This document shows positions 33,051-43,700 of a stretch of 64,000 bases of DNA, in pieces; within the stretch, counting starts at the first letter, position 1, and every line of letters begins with the position of its first letter. Location of the stretch: assembly GCA_033239525.1 (NCBI GenBank), contig BSYO01000014.1:4134536-4198535 (forward strand), written 5' to 3'. Below the pieces are notes generated by a model that saw only the letters and a list, made by a program, of their open reading frames with translations, had not been told where the DNA came from and ran no database searches. The stretch comes from Nepenthes gracilis (lineage: Eukaryota > Streptophyta > Magnoliopsida > Caryophyllales > Nepenthaceae). The position numbers were made by a program, and so were the translations under genes.

Positions 33051-33802
33051 TTTTGGCACGTACGTAGCCTTTTGCTGTGTCATTCACTCAACGGACGCCC
33101 GAATTGACGAAAATGTACAGTTCTAGAGGCAGAATGTCGCCTCAACTGTGCCAAGCCTACGTTCTCCGACGGAAGGCTATTTTGGGGAATCACCTGCCGC
33201 AGGACAGATTAGCGATTCATTACACTGCAGCTGTCAGGCTACCGATTAAAAAAAATAGAAAAAACTATTAGAGACGATTCTCAATTATTTTAAAATATTT
33301 TTTTATAATTTCTAACGATTTATCTATTTACTTTAATATTTACTATAAAATAAAATAAATTAAAATAAAATATTTTTTTATCAAAATTGTTCAAAAATAT
33401 CTCTCAACACCACTTTTTATACAAAAATCATGAATCAAGGGTGCTTAGGAGCCTCTCAAATGCCGTTTCAGGACAGTTGAATATAATATTATCACATATA
33501 TTTTTTTTAAATATTATTTTTATTTTAAAAATATTTAAAAATATTTTATATTGCAAAAAATTTAAAAATAATATCATTTTTGAAAAAGTTGTCGTCCTGA
33601 CTTTAGAAGATGAGTTGATGGGTTGACGTCTTGTACCCAACCCTACCATAAAGTTCCTGACTGCATTTAAATTAATTTAAAATTTTAATCAAAGTAAGCA
33701 ATTTAAATTTCTTTAGTTTTTTTTTGGTTAATTAATAAAATATTTAATCTTTGTGCCGATTAAGTGCCTGACGATAGATATTTCTCATCGCTATTGTTAT
33801 TA
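33051..33802. other. Intergenic DNA, weak inverted repeats
   Basis: 33051-33250 is more GC-rich with no recognised gene. 33255-33625 is AT-rich with gagacgatt near its left end and gttgtcgtcctgac near its right. An imperfect hairpin is centred near 33540. It could be a worn MITE, but I cannot define ends or a target duplication. Confidence 0.35.
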
Positions 33803-33805
33803 TAA

Positions 33806-34321
33806 CGATACGTTTGGTTGTTGTAATAGAATTAGGTGGAAATAAAATAGTTATTTTAGGGAATAGAAAAAGATAGAAATAGAGTTGAAATTATTATTTT
33901 TATATTTGGTTGTTGGAATAGAATAAGGTAGGAATTAATATTTCATTGTTTGGTTTGTAAAATAGTTTGAGGAATAAGGTAATAATAATAATAATAATAG
34001 TAATAATAATAAACATAATAATAATAAGTAATAATAATAATAATATCTTATAAATAATAATAATAAATATAATATGTAATAATAATACCTAATAATAATA
34101 TGTAATAATAATAATAATAATATCTAATAAATAATAATAATAATAAATATAATAATAATAATAATAATAATATAAAATAATAATAATAATAAAATAAAAA
34201 AAATATGTAGGAATTGTTATTCCCAACAATTTCCACCTTATTGCTAACAAAGTAGAGGAATTGTAATACTCGTAAAAATTATAATTCTTTTCTCCCTCAA
34301 TTCCTACAACCAAACACACCC
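33806..34321. mobile_element. Tourist-like MITE, copy 2
   Basis: 516 bp. Ends CGATACGTTTGGTTGTTG and CAACCAAACACACCC form imperfect inverted repeats, flanked by direct TAA (33803-33805 and 34322-34324). It matches MITE copy 1 (4578-5067) outside the expanded AAT microsatellite (33980-34200). No coding capacity: the long frames across the AAT tract are repeat artefacts. Confidence 0.83.
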
Positions 34322-34324
34322 TAA

Positions 34325-35205
34325 GAATCAATAACAAGCTATAACTAGGAACTTTACATAAGAAAATAAGGCAGAATCATAATACCGTTGCACGTCACCA
34401 CCCCATTATCTTAATGAATTATATATGGCGGAAAGTAAAGGCAGCCAAAAGAGAAAATTGGTTGCGTACACACAAAGGTGTTGGGGTTGGGAGAGGGGCC
34501 ATCATTGCCTAGATTGGAGTGCAGACCTCTGAATTTACCCTGTTTCATAATGTTGATTTATTTACGGTAAGTTTTTGGTCCAAGTTTTTTTTTAGGTGAC
34601 AAGGTTCATTGACGTTTTTAATATCGTATGACTGATAAGCAATTATTAGTAATTTTAACTTTAGATAAATGAGATTTAGATATCATACTCAAATAACGAA
34701 AAATATTTTTAATACTGTATTACTCGCTGTCGATTAATAGTAATTTCAGCTTCATACAAGTAAAATTTAAGTATGAGACTTAAGTAATAAAAAATATTAT
34801 TTATATTTTTAATTGTGGCATTAAAATAACAACTTTGTAGGATGTATCTCTGAATGAGTAGGATGCACCATTTTATGATCATAATTTATTATGTAAATTA
34901 TTGGATTAAATTATTTAATTATAATATAAAGATAAATTTAAAATATTTTTTAATAAAAAAATTTACAACAGATAAATTTATATTCAATGGTATTAGAGTA
35001 AGTAGAAGAAGCTATATTTTAGAGGTGAGTTATGACTAGTTCAAGGGCTACACCTTGCCTTGGAAATGTAAGTTTTTGGCTTTACTCCTAGATGGTTGAT
35101 GGTTGGATATAAATATTATGGTTATGATTTAATTTTTTTTTAATTTTAATACTTTTTAACAATAAACTTAAATATATTGAATATATATCAAATAATATCA
35201 TCAAT
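34325..35205. other. Intergenic DNA, nothing recognised
   Basis: AT-rich with short repeated phrases (tttttaat-attgtattactcg near 34615-34735, taatagtaattt). No gene, tRNA or transposon end was identified. Confidence 0.5.
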
Positions 35206-35210
35206 GATTA

Positions 35211-36053
35211 TGTTAGATTTTGATCATTTAATTGTGGGTGCAATAATAAATAGATAATTATAGAAAAGTGGCGCGATATTAGTATGAGAGTCGATTGAAA
35301 GTTGATCAAAGATCAACTAAGCAATAAATGATATTAAATGGTCGCGCAACATTAGTACGATAATTGATCGAAAATCGATTAAATGTTAATTGAGTGGAAC
35401 ATGATAGGTGCTTGTTGTAGGCATGAGTGCAAATTTCAGAATAAGGCCGCTCCAAGTGGGCCCAAGAAGACACTCATGTGTCGATTTCAATGGGCGCACA
35501 CTCAATGCCAGGCCGACGGGCGCTTGAGCACCTCCTCTGATATAAAGTCATGTCTGATGCGATTTTGGGATAATTTAAAATTATTTTTCACACAAAAAGC
35601 ATCACATAGAGAGAAAGAAGAGAAAAAAGGAGAAGATGAAGAAATTTAATATCCAATTAAAATCCGATTTAAGTTGCGTTCTTTACTAAAATCGGATATA
35701 ATGTTCTAGAGTGGATTTTTATGACGTATTCATTTGGTTACTCTTATTTCTTATTGTAATTTCTATTGTAAGTTGTTGTATGTATTGAAGGATTATAATC
35801 AATTATTCTTCACTCGAGAATGTAGTAAAGGGATTTCGGATGAGATGATTTATAACTGATGTTATTATTATAATAGATTTATTCAAAATTTGTCTTACAA
35901 TTTTTTTCTAATTGAAAAGGGTTTTCCCTGGCAAAAAATATTGTATATTATTATATTTATTACACTCACGAGTTTGGTGATTAATATTTGATGGAGATAT
36001 TCATATTTTATTCCGCTGTGTCGGGTTGCGTATGTTTTGGTTGAATCCCAACA
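35211..36053 (+). repeat. copia-2 5' LTR with PBS
   Basis: TGTTAGATTTTGATC ... TTGAATCCCAACA. GCGCTTGAGCACC (35519-35531) precedes a TATA box (gatataaag, about 35539). Immediately downstream agtggtattggagag (36054-36068) is a tRNA-Met-type primer site. Confidence 0.85.
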
Positions 36054-36089
36054 AGTGGTATTGGAGAGTAGGTTATAAAATTACGATTT

Positions 36090-36846
36090 GATGGCATCGA
36101 TGTCAAAAAGCTTGCTATTTTGTGTTGAGCAATTTGATAGGCAAAATAATTTTATTCTTTGATAAGAAAGAGTGATAAATATTTTAATTCAGAAAGGAAC
36201 GGTAAAAGTATTTAGGAGTAAGGAAGATAAATCAGAAAATGAAAGATGAGGAGTGACAAGATATGAAGGATCTTACTTATTATACGATCAAATTATATCT
36301 TATAGATAACACTATTCAAGAAGTCATTAGCTTGTTGAATTTAGTGGAGGTTTGGATAAAACTTAAAAGTTGATATAGATTCAAGTCCTTGACAACAATG
36401 TTGCATGTAAAGAAAAAATTCTATTACCTTTGTTTGTCAAAAGGAAAAGTTTTGAGAAACACTTGAATAAGTTTAATCGAATTTTGACGTAAATGTCATC
36501 ACTTGATGAAAAGATCAAAGAAGAAGATAAAGCGTTAGTATTATTGACTTATTTGTCGAACTCATATGATCATATTGTATGACACTATTGTTTGAAAAAA
36601 GGTACACTCGATCCCAATGAGCGATCGTTTTCTCACTTATTAATGAGTTAAGGCAAAACAGAAGTGTCGAGGTTTTGGATGAGTCAAGAATTTTGGTATC
36701 CATTAGCAGTCGAGGATATGGGAGATTGATGGAATAAGACGACAAGTCAGAGAGGAGCAATGACCGGTCCAAATTGTAAAGTATGTAGTATTTTTGTGGT
36801 AAAATGATCACATGAAATAAGGTTATTTCAAAGAAAGTAGGACAAG
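36090..36846 (+). pseudogene. copia-2 gag remnant
   Basis: Begins MASMSKSLLFCVEQFDRQNN (36091 on), the start of copia gag where KFEVEKFDGKNNF is usual. Later frames give HLNEF-like aaacacttgaataagtttaatcg (36455), LSYLSNSYDHIV-like sequence (36545) and FSLINELRQNRSVEV (36633). A zinc-knuckle-like YFCGKMIT near 36790 is followed at 36847 by the inserted gypsy LTR. Stops and frameshifts are frequent. The capsid protein would have packaged copia RNA. Confidence 0.72.
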
Positions 36847-39421
36847 TGTCACGAACCCGAACTAAACATGTCGATTAAATAATTAATTATAATTCCTAAA
36901 ATTTAAAATTTTAAATAAATTTAATAAATAATACCAAGTCTTAAAATTCAATGTGACAAACCAAAATATACAGTACCCGATATCAATCAAAATCTACACA
37001 AGACTTTATTGGACAACCGTCCGGATAACATAAGTGTGACCTGCTCTACAAATATCGTAGGAGAGATAACAATCCAATAAAAAATCATAACCAGATATAA
37101 CATAACATCTGAACTATTCCCAAAATACACTGTGTGTATATATCCGATCAATTTTGTAATTCAATTATATCAAATGCCAAATTCAAATCATAACAAACTA
37201 AACTCACCAAATCGGATGAATAGCTGAAGGTCACAACTAACTCCTGTAATGCATTCGAGCCTTCTACTTTGAATGGACAAAATAGAAAACATGAGCCAAA
37301 TGCCCAACAAATATCATATTTTAGACAAAATGAAGTCAATAAATTAGAGGAAAGGTGAAATGAATAAAAATTTGTTCAGATGACAGAATAAATTCAAATC
37401 GCCGATAAAAGAAATCCAATAAAAAAATCAATGATCCAAAATCTAAAATTTAATGGTAGTATCGTACTCAAAGTATATCCAAATTCAAAATAAATATCCA
37501 AATTAAAAAATAGTTATCATCGGGACAATTATATATATATATAAACAAAACAGAAGTGATCCAGATAAATTTCAATAGGCAGTTCGCCAATTTCAGAGTC
37601 CAATCCAAATTCAAGTCCAAGTCAAAGTTTGAGTTTGAATCCAAATCTAAGGCTTGATCATGTTGTGATTTGGGGCAAAATCTGATAGTCAAATGATCCA
37701 ATAGCGTGCGCAGAAGCGGAAACAGTATCGCGATAGATATTTTAAAAGTTCGGATCAAAACATATAATCTAAAATCATTTGTACGATACATATTAAGGTC
37801 CAATTGAGGGCAAAATCGATTAATTTTAAATCCAAGTTTAAAAATCTATATCCAAATCAAAATCCAATACTATTCAATATAAAAATACAAATTATGTATC
37901 AAATTTAGGTTCCGTTTATTTAAAGACTAATTTGAGGTAGGGTTACATATAATCCCGGTAACCTTAGGCCAAAATTTATATTCTATATACCTATAGATAA
38001 AGTTACTCACTATGTTTTGCCACCTACGACTTTGGGTGTATTTTTTAAACTTATCAGATATATTAAGACATTTAAATATATTTTAAAATCAAATCAAATT
38101 ATCCAAATGGGAAGAATCACTACTCCAAACCTTTCCTATCGGCGGAAAGGGATTTCCAAATAAATCTCCCCATCAGGAACTGGCCAGAGTCCAATAATCC
38201 AAATCCAAATATAGTGACCACAATCCAACACATGGCCAATGGAAGTTTCATATACATTTTTATTGTATATACTGATATAAATATACATCGAGTTCAATAA
38301 ATTTTTTAGACTTTCAGAAAAATAGAAAATTCCCAAAATCATAAGACCTATATCCAAAAACATCCAAATTAGCCAATAAACTACACATGCATGTCCAGAT
38401 TAAATAGATTGGGCAGATAAAAACACATGCATGTTAATAAAAATTTTAAATAGTATCAAAAATATTTTAAATATTAAATCAGACTAAAAAGGGGATTTAC
38501 AGATACTTGCCTTGACCACATACTTCATAGATCTGAAGAAAGGAGGCTCCGAAGCACCCGATCGGACGTTTCTCTCTCCTCTACAGCGACCTTTCTCTCT
38601 CCTCACCATGCGAGCCACCATCGCGCGCCGTTGGCACTTCTCTATCGCTGCTCCACCACCGCGTCGCCTCACGTGGCTGTCGCCGGCCTCCTTGGCCTCA
38701 TCGCGATGGCATTGGCACCACTACACCGCCGTCTTCCTCCTCCTTGCGCGACTTCTCGCCGTCGCATGCTATACCGGCACCGCCGCAGCCACCCATGAGC
38801 CACCGTCTCCCCACCGCACCTTGCCAGCCTTCCCGGCATTGAGACTCAGGCCGGCAGTCAACTGTCTCACTCCTTCCTCCTTGAGCAACCGCTCTCTCTC
38901 TCTCTCTCTTGTTCAAACCCTCTTCGTGCATGCCGCCCTCGTCGACCACCATCGCACGGCCTCCTCCGTGTGCCGCCGCCATCGACGACCCACCTCATCA
39001 TCTCACCTCCGCCGCGTAGTCACCAGCCACCTCCGCTTCTCTCCTTCGCCGCACACCATGAACAATTGCGTCGAAAACCCTCCTCCCCCCTCTTCTTCTC
39101 TCTCCTCCTCTCCCTGATCCTTATCCCGATCTCTGTTTTCAATTTCTTTTTTTTCTCTTTTTTTCTTTTCTCTTAAATATATATATATATATATTATTTT
39201 TATATTATTATTATTATATATTTATTTTATTTTCTATTTCTTATTATTCCAAAATTCAAATTAATAGTCGGACGATAATTCGGGCGTGCCCCGGGGCACC
39301 AGCCCACCTGATCCAAACATCTTTGCAAATTTTACAATATTAAATAAATTTTTGTCACGTCTAAATTATTCAAAATTATAATTAATATTAAATTAATTTA
39401 AATAAAATCTAGGATATTACA
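36847..39421 (-). mobile_element. Ty3/gypsy solo LTR, family T3, in copia-2 gag
   Basis: On the minus strand it runs TGTAATATCCTAG ... GGTTCGTGACA (2575 bp, TG...CA). Flanks are ACAAG (36842-36846) and ACAAT (39422-39426), a target duplication with one change. It matches the plus-strand LTR starting at 61582. A 0.6-kb GC-rich segment (38520-39115) carries long but low-complexity frames on both strands. The U3 has the perfect palindrome GTGCCCCGGGGCAC (39286-39299). No gypsy internal sequence is attached. Confidence 0.83.
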
Positions 39422-39426
39422 ACAAT

Positions 39427-39870
39427 GAGGGCGGAGGTGAGCATCAAGAGAGGAGGGATCATGACAAAAATAATTGGGCTTCAATCACTTCCTATGGTAA
39501 CCTTTTAGCTATCCATGTGGAGAAGACAGAGAGTTTTTTGAACTAGAAAATGAATTGGATAATGGATAACGGTTATGCACATCATGCAAATAAGTCCTTC
39601 TTCACCATCTATATGCCTGAATATTATGAGGTATTGAAAATGGGTAATGATAGTTCGTTGAGGTTATTGGCATCGAGATGCCAGCTTACGGATAAATAAT
39701 GGGATGAAGCTTGTGTTGAAGGATATGTAGCATGCTCCAAATAATGTGATTTTAATTGGGAAGCTTGATGAATAAGGTTTTTACATGGCTTTTGAAAAAA
39801 AGCCAATAAAAACTTACTAAATATGCTTTGGTTGTAGTAAAGGAAATAAGTAATTAAGTCAGTTCTTAAT
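39427..39870 (+). pseudogene. copia-2 protease remnant
   Basis: KWIMDNGYAHHANKSFF (39549-39600) corresponds to the copia protease active site W-I-L-D-S-G-A-x-x-H-M. D-S-G has become D-N-G. LKMGNDSSLRL near 39637 and a VIGIEMPAYG-like reading (39664) match the next blocks. Downstream gggaagcttgatgaataaggttt (LGSLMNKVFTW) equals the 'ISLGTLDSNGYK' region. Coding then fades, and the 3' LTR begins at 40152. Confidence 0.75.
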
Positions 39871-40151
39871 AAAGGTTTTGATTGTCAATGATAGTATTAA
39901 AGTGACCAATGGAGGTATTGGTCAAGATGATGGGAAGATGAGGTCGAGGAGTGTAAGGGGGAGTGATTCTACCATAAATAAGAAGGTAAAGGGGAGTAGG
40001 AATACTCTAGGTTCAATAGAGCAAAAAAGGATATTATTTAAACTTATGGAAGTCGGCGTTGAGATCCATTAAAGGGGAGGTTGTCAAAGGGTAAGTGATG
40101 ATGGTTACCGATAAAGGTGAAGTGTCCTCACCAATGTCATGAGGAAACGTT

Positions 40152-40984
40152 TATTGGATTTTGGTCACTCATATATGAGTACCACAATAAATGGATAATT
40201 ATCAAAAAATCATACGATATTAATATGAGAGTTAATTGAAGGTCGGTCGATGGTTAACCAAACAACAAATGATACTGAAGAGTTGCGTAATATTTGTATC
40301 AGGGTTAGTTGAGGATCAGTTGAAGGTTAGTAGAGTGATGTGTGATAGGTGCCTATTGTATGTATGAGCGTCGATTCTAGAATGGTGTCACTCGAGGTGC
40401 ACTTGAGAGGGTGCTCATATGCCAATTTTAGTGAGCGCACACTCGACGCAAGGGTGATAGGCGCTCGAGCACCACCTTTGATATAAAGTTACGTTTGACG
40501 TGATTTTAGGATAATGTAAAATCATTTCTCACGCAACGAGTATCATACAAAGAGAAAGAAGAAAAAACGAGAGAAAAGGAAGAAATTCAGTATTCGATTG
40601 AGATCCGATTTAAATTTTATTTTTTTATCAATGTCAAGTAGGTTGTTCTAAAGTAGATTTTTAGGATGCATTTCGTTTGGTTACTATTATTTTTTATTAT
40701 ATATTGTTGGATGTGTTGAGAAAAATATAATCAATCATTCTTCACACATAATTGTAGTAAAGGGATTTACGATGAGGTTACTTATAACTGGCACTACTAT
40801 TATAGTAAATTTATTTAGAATTTATTTAATAATTTTTTTCTTAATTAAAAATAATTTTACACACTAAAAATATTATATATTATTATATTTATTATACTTA
40901 TGAGTTTGGTAGTTAATGTTTAACGATGGGGTTTGAGTTTTGTTTCGTTACTCGGGTTATACATATTTTGGTGGAACCCTAAGA
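40152..40984 (+). repeat. copia-2 3' LTR
   Basis: TATTGGATTTTGGTCAC ... GAACCCTAAGA, aligned along its length with 35211-36053 (for example gatataaagttacgtttgac against gatataaagtcatgtctgat). The terminal CA has decayed to GA. Followed by GATTA, the copia-2 target duplication. Confidence 0.86.
40464..40488 (+). promoter_or_regulatory. CTCGAG motif and TATA box (copia-2 LTR)
   Basis: ggCGCTCGAGCacc (CTCGAG 40464-40469) is followed about 11 bp later by gatataaag (from 40480). A short GA-rich leader (agagaaagaagaaaaaacgagag) starts about 75 bp downstream. The layout matches the gypsy LTR promoters in this window. Confidence 0.62.
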
Positions 40985-41400
40985 GATTACACACCTGAAA
41001 TACATGAACTCAAATCAACTTAATTACTACAATGAGGACTAGTTGAAGAAATCTTATACACCAGGACATTTTCAGCAGTTAGAACATCGATCCCTGATTA
41101 TACAATTACATTGTTGACTTATCTAAATAAAAATAATAACAATAACACGGATTAAGACCCGCCAATTGAAATAATTGTCTAGGTTATATAATTAATCCCA
41201 CACAAATTCCTCGTTGCCAGAAAACTCCCACGCACGTTGCGTCTCAAAAGCAGCAAATAGGCAGCTACAATCAACACCAGGACGTCATTATATATATGAA
41301 TACATCGTGTGTTATTAGCAAAATATATATTTCCATGTGTTTTTAGCATTGATACATATAGGGAAAAAATTACTAAAACAAAGAGAGAAGACCCATGATT

Positions 41401-41899
41401 TCAAGGATTGAAGAAGTGGCCTCTGCAGCGGCACTTCCATCCTAAGGGCTTGTAGTCTGAGTGCCTGTTGCCGTAACTCCCAGCGCGCCAGTCATAGAAC
41501 CGAGTTGGAAGAAATTTCCTGGCTTGACTCAGTTGGACTCGGTCGTGGCTCGGTAACGTTGGAACTTGAACAGCCTTGCATGGGTGGCACTGGTTGCACT
41601 TGTTGTAACAGCTTGGAGGGATTGAACCCAATCTTGTTTTCTCCTCCCACAACAATCCCTTCTCCTGCCCCATCATCATCTGATCCTTCCAAATCGAAAA
41701 TGTGAAAAACCAGCAAGTCAATAAATATATGAGTTAAAAATCTTGAAGGGGAGAGAGAAATGGGAGAGAGAGAGAGACGGGGAGGGGTGAAACCTGAGCT
41801 TACCCAGGGAGGATCAGAGGAGCAAGCGGCAGGGGAAGTGAGGAGGAGGAAGAGTGCAATAATTATAGTAGAGATGAAGCAGAGTGAATTCATTGCCAT
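41401..41899 (-). CDS. EPFL: EPFL secreted cysteine-rich signalling peptide (two exons)
   Basis: Exon 1 is 41899-41804 (32 codons) and exon 2 is 41685-41401 (94 codons plus TGA), joined in phase 0 by a GT...AG intron (TGG|gtaagc; ggaag|GAT). The start is MAMNSLCF; residues 1-26 form a hydrophobic signal peptide ending ...TSPAAC. The mature end has LGSIPPSCYNKCNQCHPCKA, VQVPTLPS and SDYKPLGWKCRCRGHFFNP, the EPIDERMAL PATTERNING FACTOR-like signature, with six cysteines in exon 2 (positions 26, 30, 33, 36, 85, 87). In this family such peptides are secreted and act through ERECTA-family receptor kinases, with TMM in some cases. Length (126 aa) is normal. EEKTRLGS favours the EPFL1/2/3 group, which is inference. 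No stop or frameshift is seen. A second acceptor 6 bp downstream is also in frame. It lies between copia-2 and copia-3. Confidence 0.9.
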
Positions 41900-42448
41900 T
41901 AATTTTGAAGCATTTTCTTCCCGAGTCACCGTGAAGTGTTGAACAAGTTGGTGTGGCAAAGAAACATTAGTAATTAGAGAGAATGGAAAAGAAGCAGGAA
42001 GACTCAGTTTTCCGGCAGTTGCATTCTTGAACTTTGCCTCCACAACAAGCAATCAATGCAGTGGGAAGACGGAAATCAGAGACAGAGACAGAGACTGAAA
42101 GAGTGAATGCTTCCGCATGATGGGATTGTGAAGACAGAAGAGGATAAGGGAAGATAAGTAAGAGAGAAGGAGCGTAAGTGAAATAAATAAAAGATGGGTC
42201 GAGGTTTGGATAGAGAGAGAGAGAGAGAGAGAGAAAGGGTATGTTGGTACTGATAACCGAGGGAAAAGGTGAAAACAACAAGTCGGTGAAGGGGAACGAT
42301 ATTTTTCTTTTCAAATTCGCGGTCCTCTCTCTCTCTCTGTCTCTGCTGAAAAGCTGGCTAAAGAAGTAGCTGTTCGAAAGCGAAAGCGAAAGCATTTGTG
42401 CTGCCTTTGGGAGAGGTAAAAATAAAGAACGAGGAAAGCAGTTAAAAT

Positions 42449-42483
<35 letters not shown>

Positions 42484-42545
42484 CAAGCACATTGAATTGT
42501 GCGTTGCAGTGAGTGTTACTATCTGATTCCACAATTTAAGTGATT
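41900..42545 (-). promoter_or_regulatory. EPFL 5' leader/promoter region with (GA/CT)n tracts
   Basis: Upstream of the EPFL start the minus strand is CT-rich, with (CT)n tracts at 42450-42482 and 42211-42234. A reverse-polarity (GA on minus) tract lies at about 42325-42337. Pyrimidine-rich leaders of this type are common in plant genes. Several upstream ATGs with short frames (one of 142 codons, low complexity) precede the EPFL start, so the real leader may contain an intron or upstream ORFs. The transcription start is not determinable here. Confidence 0.5.
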
Positions 42546-42710
42546 AGAGCGTGCCCCCGTCTGGCGTTTGACTGCCATTGATTGAATTGAATGATTTCAG
42601 AGACTGCTACGACTACTAAGCCTCTTACAGATCAACAGGCAATTAACTACAGAGAAATTAATTAGCATCGTTCTAAATGTCGCCTTCTTTTTCAAGAGAA
42701 ATTAACAAAG

Positions 42711-42745
42711 GCCTAGCTCAGTTGATAGAGAGCAAGTTGTTCAGC
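42711..42745 (+). repeat. tRNA A-box-like fragment (possible SINE remnant)
   Basis: ggcctagctcagttgatagag closely matches the pol III A box and D-arm of tRNA-derived plant SINEs. No B box (GGTTCGANNCC) follows within 60 bp and no cloverleaf can be drawn, so this is not a tRNA gene. At most it is a truncated SINE head. Confidence 0.4.
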
Positions 42746-42909
42746 CAAAACCATCTAATCGTGTAAACCATTTCCAGCTACAAACAACTGGTTAAAGTGA
42801 TTTAAAGCCTTGAACCAATGCTAAAAGGGTTGAATTAACAAATGGGTCTTCAGATTGCGGCATTACACTAAAAACACCCACTTGAAGCTAGCATGAGGAT
42901 TGAGTTTAA

Positions 42910-43700
42910 TGTTGTGAGAGAGAGCACTGCACAAGTAATTTAATTTGGGACTTCTAGTATCTTTGGTCCTCCTTTTGGTTGGTCTGACGTTACTACTGCA
43001 CCTAATTAAGATTAGATATTTTCTTTTTCTGGTAGGTAAGTTTAGCATATAATATGCATAGATGCGTATTCTATTTAGAATTGTCAGACCTGAGGAGTAT
43101 CTAAGGAGCAATTGTGCGCTTTTTGTATAGTGCTTTTGTGCTTGCTGTTCGCCTAATAGATGTTTATGCGTCATTTTTGATATAAAGTTATATTGACACG
43201 ATTTTAGTATATTTATTAATTTTCTTTTGAGTTGTTGAGTGCAACACTGTGAGAAAAAGAAAAGAAAGAAAGAAAAAGAAGAGAAGATGAATACCTAGTT
43301 ATTTGTTTGAGTCTCAAATTATGTTATATTTTTCACTGATTTTGGATATATTATTTTTATTATTATGAATAGTATTTTGCTTATCATTTTTTTTTTTATC
43401 TTTTGTTTGGTATTTTCTATGGTTAGGGTTTATTATTACAAGGTATTGGATCCTTATATTTATTAAAAGTTTTTATAACAAAAACTCACCATATAATGGT
43501 TATTATTCAAACTCAAGGTCCTATAGTATTTTTCTCATTTCTAAAGAGGTTTTCTATATCTCAATATTTGTAATTATTATTATACATTGTACATTATCAT
43601 GCCATCTCTTCACAAGTTCAAACAAAGGGGTTCGGAAACTATCCTTCAGGAGATTAGATCTTGACTTTTATGAGCAAAGCTTAATGTCTGAAACCCAACA
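42910..43700 (+). repeat. copia-3 5' LTR
   Basis: Ends ...GAAACCCAACA followed by the primer-site-like aatgatattagaaaag, as in copia-2. The TATA region (ttgatataaagttatattgacacgatttt, 43177 on) and GA-rich leader match the copia-2 LTRs, so the two are related families. The start at TGTTGTGAG (42910) is a guess from expected length. The first 200 bp do not align with copia-2. Confidence 0.6.

Larger units (their letters stand above)
35211..40984 (+). mobile_element. copia-2: internally deleted Ty1/copia element
   Basis: Two related LTRs (35211-36053, 843 bp; 40152-40984, 833 bp) are flanked by exact GATTA duplications (35206-35210 and 40985-40989). Internal coding consists of gag, a zinc knuckle and protease only. 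After protease the sequence reaches the 3' LTR within about 350 bp, so integrase, reverse transcriptase and RNase H are absent. A gypsy solo LTR (36847-39421) splits gag from protease. Without it the element is about 3.2 kb. It would have needed enzymes from a relative to move, or lost them after insertion. Confidence 0.87.

Noticed and set aside
34048..34337. Tyr/Leu/Ile-rich frames over the AAT tract
   Set aside because: Translation of a microsatellite inside the MITE. The same applies to 4719-4934 and 50150-50470.
37468..37803. 111-codon minus-strand frame with Asp/Leu/Asn repeats
   Set aside because: Within the T3 LTR. It reflects a short aaatcca-type repeat in the DNA, not a protein.
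38512..39117. 201-codon open frame as a protein gene
   Set aside because: It lies inside a gypsy LTR, is low-complexity (Ser/Pro/Arg/His) and has no domain. The opposite strand is also open, as expected for a GC-rich, stop-poor segment.
41492..42052. 186-codon minus-strand frame covering EPFL exon 1
   Set aside because: It reads through the intron and enters exon 2 in the wrong frame. The spliced two-exon model gives the complete EPFL signature.
41967..42395. 142-codon minus-strand frame upstream of EPFL
   Set aside because: It is built from CT-microsatellite translation (Leu/Ser runs) and is more likely leader or intron than coding.
42711..42745. tRNA gene
   Set aside because: Only the A-box/D-arm part is present. 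There is no anticodon arm, B box or acceptor pairing.
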